Origin: an uncultured Tannerella sp.
GTDB lineage: Bacteria; Bacteroidota; Bacteroidia; Bacteroidales; Tannerellaceae
Assembly (NCBI GenBank): GCA_938036405.1
Contig: CALHPT010000275.1
Location: 1-6,109, forward strand
Length of the DNA stretch: 6,109 nt
Direction of reading: 5' to 3'
Below, in pieces: positions 1-4,702 of this stretch. The notes below the pieces were generated by a model, which saw nothing but the letters and a program-made list of their open reading frames with translations, was not told where the DNA came from and made no database searches. The translations under genes were made by a program, and so were the position numbers. Numbering within the stretch: the stretch's first letter is position 1; every line of letters begins with the position of its first letter.

Positions 1-246
1 ACCCGGCGGGTTTTGGGCTTTGCAATTCATCATGGAGCAAAACCCGGCGGGTTTTAGGCTTTGCAATTCATCATGGAGCAAAACCCGCCGGGTTTTAAGC
101 TTTGCAATTCATCATAGAGCAAAACCCGCCGGGTTTTGGGCTTTGCAATTCATCATGGAGCAAAACCCGCCGGGTTTTGGGCTTTGCAATTCATCATGGA
201 GCAAAACCTGCCGGGTTTCGGGCTTTGCAATTCATCATGGAGCAAA
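1..246. repeat. Tandem array of 41-bp units with internal hairpin
   Basis: Six consecutive 41-bp units start at 1, 42, 83, 124, 165 and 206, and a decayed seventh begins at 247. Each unit has a short inverted repeat, AAAACCC-GCC-GGGTTTT (7-bp arms, 3-nt loop), followed by a conserved linker containing GCTTTGCAATTCATCATGG. The loop is GGC in the first two stems and GCC in the next four. The sixth stem is degraded (AAAACCT-GCC-GGGTTTC), though a G-U pair partly preserves it in RNA. There are no unique spacers, so this is not CRISPR. All plus-strand frames stay open through the array, which creates spurious reading frames; 41 is not a multiple of 3, so a protein repeat is unlikely. The left edge is cut by the window, so the true copy number may be higher. 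It lies downstream of the 3' end of the minus-strand flavoprotein gene. Confidence 0.95.
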
Positions 247-265
247 ACGTGTCGGCCGGCAGGCT

Positions 266-290
266 GTAGGGGCGTATCGAATACGCCCTT
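266..290 (+). repeat. REP-like palindrome, copy 1
   Basis: The perfect hairpin GGGCGTAT-CGA-ATACGCCC (270-288, 8-bp arms, 3-nt loop) is preceded by GTAG. The same arms recur in inverted orientation at 380-398, so this is one of a pair of short palindromic intergenic repeats. It directly follows the decayed last unit of the 41-bp array. I know of similar GGGCGTAT palindromes scattered in intergenic DNA of many bacteria, but cannot name the family. Confidence 0.8.
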
Positions 291-376
291 CGAACGGCCC
301 CGCAAGGGGACGAACGACCGAATAGCCCAATCGATTGGTGAACGATGCTGACAATCGTTTCCTACCGGAAACGCCT
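291..376. other. Non-coding spacer between the two REP-like palindromes
   Basis: No gene is apparent. Three small symmetrical elements lie here: a CCCC-GCAA-GGGG hairpin with a GNRA-type loop (298-309), the 12-bp palindrome CCAATCGATTGG (327-338), and an AACGAT/ATCGTT inverted repeat (341-346 with 354-359). The flanking palindromes are mutually inverted, so 266-402 has the outline of a tiny non-autonomous element, but I see no clear target-site duplication. Confidence 0.5.
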
Positions 377-402
377 GGAGGGCGTATGCGATACGCCCCT
401 AC
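377..402 (-). repeat. REP-like palindrome, copy 2 (inverted)
   Basis: The hairpin GGGCGTAT-GCG-ATACGCCC (380-398) has the same arms as the copy at 270-288. On the minus strand it reads GTAGGGGCGTAT followed by a different loop, so the two copies face each other in inverted orientation. The identical arms and shared GTAG flank support common origin; only the loops and outer flanks differ. Confidence 0.8.
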
Positions 403-450
403 CCGGGTACATCCCAATCAAATTTTCACCCCCTCCACGATCAAGGACCA

Positions 451-468
451 CCGCCCGACAGGGGGCGG
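451..468 (-). terminator. Possible 3' hairpin of the flavoprotein gene
   Basis: The inverted repeat CCGCCC-N6-GGGCGG lies about 10 bp beyond the TAA stop of the minus-strand gene. It is GC-rich and well placed, but no T-run follows on the minus strand, so an intrinsic terminator is only possible. Confidence 0.35.
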
Positions 469-477
469 ACCTTGTGC

Positions 478-1569
478 TTATTTCAGCCCCTCGGACATCT
501 TGAAAAGGGTGCCTGTCGGACAGACGAAACGGCAGTAGGGACGGGGAATGAAGGCCGAAAGAAGGGTCACTACGCCAGTCAGGACGATCAGGGCCACGGG
601 CGCCGTGCGGACAAGGAAGGCGGGGAAGAGTTCCCAGTCGATCCACTCGGTGAGCACGCCGGCCCACAGCAAAATCATCAGCGCCACCCAGAGCCATTGC
701 CTGAAGCGGTCCAAAAAGCGCACGACACGCATACTGAGGCGCCACTTCCGACGGCTGGCCCGGCCGGCCAACTGTTGCAGCGAACCCAGCGGGCAGATAT
801 GCGTGCAGTAGTACTGCGGCCGACCGAAAAGGGGGTAGATGAAGGCTGTGATGAGCATGACGATCGGGACAATCGACAGGAGCACCTCGGTGCCGTTCGT
901 GAGGTATCCCAAAAAGAGCGTGTAGGACAGGAAGGAGCCGCTCCAGAAGCCGAGAACAGCCACGTTTAGGACGAGCTGCACCGTGTGGTAAACGCGACTC
1001 CGCACGAAAAGCGGTAGGATGGCGGCGAGGAGTACGACCAGCAGCGCGATGAGCGATTTGGGCGAGAGATCGACCGCATCCCAGAGCGAGGGCGCGGCCG
1101 GATGGTCCGTCGCATAGGCCGCCGCGAGGCGGAGGTTACCGATCAGGGCCCGCGAGGTGAACGTGGCGCCGGAAACGACATCCACCTCCATCGTCGCTGC
1201 CTCCTCCGCGGTGTGCCCCACCCAGCGCGCAGGCAGCTCATCGGTCACCGCCTCGAGAAACGAAGGCGTCTCGCTGTTCGGTAGCACTTCCAGGCGCTCG
1301 ATGCGCCCGTCCCGCAGGTAGAGTTCGATCGGCACCGGGCCGGCGTATCCGACAAGGTCCGCACCCAGCGACGTGGTGTTGATCACCGTCGCGCCGTCTG
1401 GCGAGGTGCGCATCGTGGCCACGGTGTCAGTCGGCGCCTCGGCCGGAGTCGTTTGCTGGGCCGTGAAGTCATGCCCAAACAGCTTCCCACCGCGCAACAC
1501 GGCGATGGACATCATCATCAAAAAGCAGGTCACCAAACAGAGGATCTGCGTCCATTGTCTTCTATTCAT
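478..1569 (-). CDS. Membrane-bound FMN-binding / 4Fe-4S polyferredoxin-type protein (NosR/RnfG-like)
   Basis: This 363-residue protein likely moves electrons between a periplasmic covalently bound flavin and membrane-associated iron-sulfur centres. An N-terminal hydrophobic anchor (about residues 8-26) leads to an FMN-binding domain (about 60-160). That domain holds D130-V-V-S-G-A-T136, which fits the Dxx(S/T)GAT flavinylation motif that ApbE-type transferases use to link FMN to the threonine. Five further hydrophobic segments follow (about 170-189, 196-221, 227-247, 292-310, 323-342). Two CxxxCP motifs, C255-x3-C259-P and C346-x3-C350-P, match those of the NosR/NapH membrane domain. The protein ends 13 residues after the second motif, so it lacks the ferredoxin domain found in longer relatives. 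The ATG at 1569 is the only plausible start before an in-frame stop 14 codons upstream; no Shine-Dalgarno is seen. No partner gene or apbE lies in the window. The family call is firm; its redox partner is unknown. Confidence 0.85.
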   Translation of the reverse strand: MNRRQWTQILCLVTCFLMMMSIAVLRGGKLFGHDFTAQQTTPAEAPTDTVATMRTSPDGATVINTTSLGADLVGYAGPVPIELYLRDGRIERLEVLPNSETPSFLEAVTDELPARWVGHTAEEAATMEVDVVSGATFTSRALIGNLRLAAAYATDHPAAPSLWDAVDLSPKSLIALLVVLLAAILPLFVRSRVYHTVQLVLNVAVLGFWSGSFLSYTLFLGYLTNGTEVLLSIVPIVMLITAFIYPLFGRPQYYCTHICPLGSLQQLAGRASRRKWRLSMRVVRFLDRFRQWLWVALMILLWAGVLTEWIDWELFPAFLVRTAPVALIVLTGVVTLLSAFIPRPYCRFVCPTGTLFKMSEGLK

Positions 1570-1612
1570 TGGGTCTAAAATGAGGGGGGAATGGGATCTG
1601 TCTGCCCGTCAT
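1562..1612 (-). CDS. Possible 16-codon leader ORF overlapping the flavoprotein start
   Basis: A short frame, MTGRQIPFPPHFRPNE, begins at an ATG directly abutting GGGAGG and ends at a TAG that overlaps the first codons of the flavoprotein gene. The overlap would allow translational coupling. The spacing of GGGAGG to the ATG is too short for a normal Shine-Dalgarno and the peptide resembles nothing I know, so chance is a real possibility. Confidence 0.15.
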   Translation of the reverse strand: MTGRQIPFPPHFRPNE

Positions 1613-1627
1613 CCTCCCGGAAGGGGC

Positions 1628-1707
1628 AAAAAAAGAAGGTAGGGCATCCGGAGGTTTGGAGGTTCATTGCGTAAATGAAAAAGATACGCGTCCCGGATGC
1701 CCCCACC
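1628..1707 (-). ncRNA. Candidate short structured RNA or attenuated leader
   Basis: A TAATTTTG box at 1712-1719 would start a minus-strand transcript at about 1705-1707, the first base of the terminator stem. The product would be an RNA of roughly 80 nt made almost entirely of the stem-loop and U-tract. Its apical region carries two CCTCC stretches able to pair with GGAGG. I do not recognise it as 6S, SRP, tmRNA or a known riboswitch. Transcription is inferred only. Confidence 0.3.
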
Positions 1708-1708
1708 T
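1628..1708 (-). terminator. Strong minus-strand intrinsic terminator / leader stem-loop
   Basis: On the minus strand a long inverted repeat pairs AGGT-GG-GGGCATCCGG (1708 to 1693) with CCGGATGCCC-T-ACCT (1651 to 1637), a 10-bp perfect stem plus 4 bp beyond a small internal loop. It runs straight into TTCTTTTTTT (1637 to 1628). The 41-nt apical region can form either of two exclusive hairpins: GCGTA/TACGC (1685-1689 with 1669-1673) or TTCATT/AATGAA (1674-1679 with 1663-1668). This is the layout of a Rho-independent terminator. It sits about 60 bp upstream of the flavoprotein start and reads toward it, so it would end a short transcript or attenuate that gene. Confidence 0.6.
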
Positions 1709-1711
1709 AAA

Positions 1712-1719
1712 CAAAATTA
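1712..1719 (-). promoter_or_regulatory. Bacteroidota -7-like box for the leader / flavoprotein gene
   Basis: The minus-strand octamer TAATTTTG matches TAnnTTTG, the -7 element of the primary Bacteroidota sigma factor. A second match, TATCTTTG, lies just upstream (1731-1738). No convincing TTTG -33 element is found at the usual distance from either, which lowers confidence. Confidence 0.4.
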
Positions 1720-1786
1720 TAGTTCGGGGGCAAAGATAAGGCTCTGGCGCCAATTTTTCGGCAGCGATAACCGGCAAAGTTCCTCT

Positions 1787-1821
1787 CCCGCCACGCCGCG
1801 CACCAAGTAATTATGCCGACC
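1787..1821. repeat. Intergenic direct repeat, copy 1
   Basis: CCCGCCACGCCGCGCACC (1787-1804), a variable stretch with TAAT, then ATGCCGACC (1813-1821) recur 123 bp later. A looser continuation (a GTTTTCGG-type stretch and CCTACATTT at 1887-1895) also recurs, but with 39 bp less DNA in the second copy. The repeat occupies the divergent spacer between the flavoprotein gene and prfB. Confidence 0.85.
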
Positions 1822-1909
1822 GTCCAACGCGCCCCGCGGAGCATGTTTTCGGCTGATCGATTGCCCCAAGCATCACTTTTTTCAGCCCTACATTTTTCAG
1901 AATCCCTTC

Positions 1910-1944
1910 CCCGCCACGCCGCGCACCGGGATAATATGCCGACC
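1910..1944. repeat. Intergenic direct repeat, copy 2
   Basis: This is the second copy of the 18-bp CCCGCCACGCCGCGCACC block (1910-1927) and the ATGCCGACC block (1936-1944). The six bases after the 18-mer differ from copy 1. The downstream continuation ends in CCTACATTTG (1971-1980), which creates a full TAnnTTTG match that copy 1 lacks (TACATTTT there). Confidence 0.85.
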
Positions 1945-1972
1945 CGACGCCGCAGCGTTTTCGCGGAGATCC

Positions 1973-1980
1973 TACATTTG
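1973..1980 (+). promoter_or_regulatory. Bacteroidota -7-like box upstream of prfB
   Basis: TACATTTG is an exact TAnnTTTG match about 57 bp before the prfB ATG, giving a leader of about 50 nt. No TTTG -33 element is clear at the expected spacing. It lies at the end of the second intergenic direct repeat. Confidence 0.45.
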
Positions 1981-2036
1981 CGACCGCTTCGAACGAGGCT
2001 TTTTATAAACTGAATAAACGAATAAGATTTACGAAC

Positions 2037-3153
2037 ATGATTACGATAGACCAACTGAAGGATATGTTGGAACGCGAGCAAGCGTTGAGGAGGTTTCTTT
2101 GACGTCGATGCAAAGACCGTCCAATTAGAAGAAGAAGAACTGCGCACGCGCGATCCGGAGTTCTGGGAAGACGCCAAGCGCGCGGAGGCACAGATGAAAG
2201 TGGTCAAGGACCTCAAGAAATGGCTCGAGCTATACCGCGCTGTCCACGATGCGACGGAGGAGCTGAGTCTGGCTTTCGAATACGCCAAGGAAGGCGTTAC
2301 GACCGAAGACGAGGTCGACGAAGCCTATGCCCGCACGAAGGAACTGGTGGAGAATCTCGAATTCCGCAACATGTTGCGCGGCGAGGCCGACGCCATGAAC
2401 TGCGTGCTCAAGATTAACTCTGGCGCAGGTGGTACGGAAAGCCAAGACTGGGCTTCGATGCTTATGCGCATGTATATGCGTTGGGGCGAGGCCAATGGAT
2501 ACAAGGTGACCATCAGCAACCTACAAGAAGGCGACGAGGCGGGCATTAAAACCGTGACGATGAATATCGAAGGCGACTATGCGTACGGCTATCTCAAGGG
2601 CGAGAATGGCGTCCACCGCTTGGTGCGCGTCTCACCCTACAACGCGCAAGGAAAACGCATGACGTCGTTCGCCTCCGTGTTTGTCACACCGCTCGTGGAC
2701 GACACGATCGAGGTCAACGTGGAGCAGGCACGCATTTCGTGGGACACGTTCCGCTCCGGCGGCGCGGGAGGTCAGAACGTCAACAAGGTAGAGTCTGGCG
2801 TCCGCCTGCGCTATCAGTACAAAGATCCGTACACGGGTGCCGAGGAGGAGATCCTCATCGAAAACACCGAGACGCGCGATCAACCGAAAAACCGCGAGAA
2901 CGCCCTGCGTCAACTCCGATCCATCCTCTACGACCGCGAAATGCAGCATCGGATGGAGGAGCAAAACAAGGTGGAGGCCGGAAAAAAGAAGATCGAATGG
3001 GGGTCGCAAATCCGCAGTTACGTCTTTGACGACCGCCGCGTGAAGGATCACCGGACGAACTTCCAAACCTCCGACGTGGGCGGCGTGATGGACGGTAAGA
3101 TTGATGGATTTATTAAGGCTTACTTGATGGAGTTCGCAGCCGTAGAGAATTAG
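2037..3153 (+). CDS. prfB: Peptide chain release factor 2, expressed by programmed +1 frameshift
   Basis: RF2 reads UGA and UAA stop codons on the ribosome and triggers peptidyl-tRNA hydrolysis. Frame 1 runs from the ATG at 2037 for 21 codons (MITIDQLKDM...RRFL) to an in-frame TGA at 2100-2102; skipping one base continues as DVDAKTVQLEEEE and then to the TAG at 3151. The joined protein is about 371 residues, close to the 365 of E. coli RF2. The start is typical of RF2 (MIT-DQL), and so is the segment after the shift (ELRTRDPEFWEDA), so both halves are genuine. The catalytic GGQ (244-246) lies in SGGAGGQNVN. The stop-codon recognition tripeptide position reads SPY (199-201) where E. coli has SPF. 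The leader is A-rich with no Shine-Dalgarno. Starting at 2194 would lose 52 residues. The in-frame TGA is a recoding signal, not a mutation: RF2 shortage favours the shift, giving autoregulation as known in E. coli. Confidence 0.97.
2088..2103 (+). promoter_or_regulatory. prfB +1 programmed frameshift site
   Basis: AGGAGG-TTT-CTT-TGA-C has the full architecture of the E. coli site (AGGGGG-TAT-CTT-TGA-C): an internal Shine-Dalgarno-like hexamer, a 3-nt gap, the slippery CUU in the P site, a UGA stop and a following C that makes the stop weak. The shift resumes with GAC at 2101. Spacing is identical to E. coli. Confidence 0.95.
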
Positions 3154-3178
3154 GCGGGATCGTCTATCAGACGCCTAA
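3150..3178 (+). terminator. Hairpin overlapping the prfB stop codon
   Basis: TTAGGCG (3150-3156, containing the TAG stop) pairs with CGCCTAA (3172-3178). A nested CGTCT-ATC-AGACG hairpin (3161-3173) competes for part of the same bases. No T-run follows, so this may be a weak terminator, an RNA 3'-end stabiliser, or both. The remaining spacer to the next gene is a loose run of ACTAC(T/C)TC repeats (3194-3221). Confidence 0.4.
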
Positions 3179-3236
3179 ACAGGTCTACGACTCACTACTT
3201 CAACTACCTCCGAACTACTTCTGACTCCCTATCCCA

Positions 3237-4355
3237 ATGAATGAAGCAACCCGCCCACTGCGGTTCCTGTTTATTGTCCAAGGTGAGGGGCGCGGCCACC
3301 TGACGCAAGCGCTCTCACTCGCCGATATGTTGCGGCGCCACGGCCACGAGGTCGTGGAGGTGCTGGTCGGTAAGAGCCACGGGCGCGAAGTGCCCTCCTT
3401 CTTTCGATCGAAGGTCAAAGCGCCGGTGCGCGCCTACGAAGCCCCGTCGCTGATCTATAAGAAGGATCATAAGCGTCTCGACAAGCTCCGCACGGCATTT
3501 TACAACGGCAATCCGCGAAAGCTGCGGCAGTACGGCCAAAGCATTGAAATGATTCACCGACGGATCAAGAAGCAGCAGCCGGACGTGGTGGTGAACTTCT
3601 ACGAGATGCTCCCCGCCCTGGCGCAGCTGCGCTTCCGCATAGACATCCCCTTTGTCAACATCGCCCATCAGTACCTGCTGCGCCACCCCGACTATCGGCA
3701 TGGCACGGGCGACGCACAGAGCCTCCTGATCCTTCGTCTGCACACCTTGCTGACGGGCATCGGCGCCACGAAGCTCCTGGCCCTATCCTTCTATCCGATG
3801 AAGTCCTGCGCCCGGGAACGCATTGTGGTCGTGCCGCCGCTTCTCAGGCGCGAGGTGCTCGACCTGCAACCGATCGAAGGGGATTACATCCTCGGCTATA
3901 TGCTCAATCAGGGCTTTGAGAACGAAGTGCGCCGCTGGCACGACGTCCACCCGGACGTCCGCCTGCATTTCTTCTGGGACAAACGCGATGCCCCGACAGA
4001 GCTCCGGGTGGACGACACGCTGACGCTTCACCGCATCGACGACGAGCTATTCCTCAACTACATGGCTTCCTGTCGCGGCTACATCACCACGGCCGGATTC
4101 GAGTCGGTCTGCGAAGCGCTCTACCTGAATAAGCCCGTCATGCTCATCCCCGCGCACCTGGAACAAGAGATCAATGCCGCCGACGCCTCGTCGATCCCCG
4201 GCGCCGCCACGGTAGGTGACTCGTTCGACCTCTCGCGCCTGCTGGACTTTATGCACACTCCGCGCACGTTCGATCACGACACCTTCCGCCGCTGGCTGCT
4301 CTCCGCCGAAGAGACTTTCGTTCGCGAACTGACGTCCGTAGTCGATCGGGAGTAG
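3237..4355 (+). CDS. GT-B fold glycosyltransferase, MurG/GT28-like (Glyco_trans_1_3 type)
   Basis: This 372-residue soluble protein probably transfers a sugar from a nucleotide-sugar donor; acceptor and product are unknown. The N-terminal strand FLFIVQGEGRGHLTQAL (residues 10-26) carries the Gly-rich GEGRGH loop (16-21) seen in MurG-like and related family 1/28 enzymes. The C-terminal half has TTAGFESVCEALYLNKPVML (284-303) and HLEQEINA (307-314), the usual donor-nucleotide-binding segment of the second Rossmann domain. No signal peptide or membrane span is evident, so action on the cytoplasmic side, perhaps peripherally at the membrane, is expected. The ATG at 3237 is the first start after an in-frame TGA at 3222-3224, and no Shine-Dalgarno is present. 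It follows prfB by 83 bp in the same direction and could be cotranscribed, although a hairpin lies between. No other glycan genes are nearby. The fold assignment is strong; the specific substrate cannot be told. Confidence 0.85.
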   Translation: MNEATRPLRFLFIVQGEGRGHLTQALSLADMLRRHGHEVVEVLVGKSHGREVPSFFRSKVKAPVRAYEAPSLIYKKDHKRLDKLRTAFYNGNPRKLRQYGQSIEMIHRRIKKQQPDVVVNFYEMLPALAQLRFRIDIPFVNIAHQYLLRHPDYRHGTGDAQSLLILRLHTLLTGIGATKLLALSFYPMKSCARERIVVVPPLLRREVLDLQPIEGDYILGYMLNQGFENEVRRWHDVHPDVRLHFFWDKRDAPTELRVDDTLTLHRIDDELFLNYMASCRGYITTAGFESVCEALYLNKPVMLIPAHLEQEINAADASSIPGAATVGDSFDLSRLLDFMHTPRTFDHDTFRRWLLSAEETFVRELTSVVDRE

Positions 4356-4364
4356 CGAAGGGAG

Positions 4365-4380
4365 GGGGATTCCGATCCCC
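4365..4380 (+). terminator. Hairpin after the glycosyltransferase gene
   Basis: GGGGAT-TCCG-ATCCCC begins 10 bp after the stop codon. It is a compact 6-bp stem with a 4-nt loop. No T-run follows, so it is a plausible but not proven transcription end. Confidence 0.45.
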
Positions 4381-4637
4381 GACCTGCCTGCTGACCTTGA
4401 GGCTAAGCTCCCACGGCGTATTGAAGATCAAGGAGTGCGTCCGCCACGTGGCCAACATGCCCGCCTGCGCCGGTTGTCTGTGCGATAAAGCAGTCCGGCC
4501 TGCGCCAGCCCCCCGAGTAGCGGAGGAATTTCATCAGAGAGAGAAAGGGGGGGAACGGTCGTTTTATGAGCGCGCAAACGTAAACTAAAGCAATCCGCAA
4601 GGCGCATGAGTAGCCACTTATGGACATTCCTTACGCC
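4381..4637. other. Gap with no recognisable gene
   Basis: Short open frames exist on both strands here (for example 4397-4588 plus and 4403-4627 minus), but none has convincing protein character, a good start context or a family resemblance I can name. I see no tRNA, riboswitch, long inverted repeat or mobile-element end. It may hold the leader of the 4703 gene, or decayed coding sequence. Confidence 0.4.
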
Positions 4638-4667
4638 TTTCGCAGTTTCTCAAAAGCGCTACTTTTA
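4638..4667 (+). promoter_or_regulatory. Weak Bacteroidota-type promoter candidate
   Basis: TTTC (4638-4641), an 18-bp spacer and TACTTTTA (4660-4667) resemble TTTG-N(~19)-TAnnTTTG, each with one mismatch. It lies about 35 bp upstream of the next ATG. The -7 candidate overlaps a small AAAAG/CTTTT inverted repeat. Confidence 0.3.
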
Positions 4668-4702
4668 CCCTCCGAAAAAATAGAATATACACCCACTGAG
4701 TC

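Noticed and set aside
1..246. CRISPR array
   Set aside because: The whole 41-bp unit is repeated with no unique spacers, and there are no cas genes in the window.
20..351. Overlapping plus-strand reading frames of 101 and 71 residues in the 5' array
   Set aside because: They are made of the 41-bp repeat, which happens to lack stops in all plus frames. The period is not a multiple of 3, so the peptide changes frame at each unit.
266..402. Complete insertion sequence or MITE
   Set aside because: The inverted palindromes are suggestive, but there is no transposase and no target-site duplication I can see.
472..969. Plus-strand 165-residue frame opposite the flavoprotein gene
   Set aside because: It is antisense to a gene with clear domains, and its composition is a mirror of that gene's codon bias.
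1707..2288. Minus-strand 193-residue frame over the intergenic repeats and the start of prfB
   Set aside because: It is antisense to the conserved prfB 5' region, includes the direct repeats and is rich in Arg, Ser and Cys without domain character.
2037..3153. Frameshifted prfB pseudogene
   Set aside because: The in-frame TGA sits in a textbook CTT-TGA-C recoding site with an AGGAGG stimulator, and the protein is intact on both sides.
2194..3153. prfB starting at the ATG at 2194
   Set aside because: It would lack the conserved RF2 N-terminus, which is present upstream across the frameshift.
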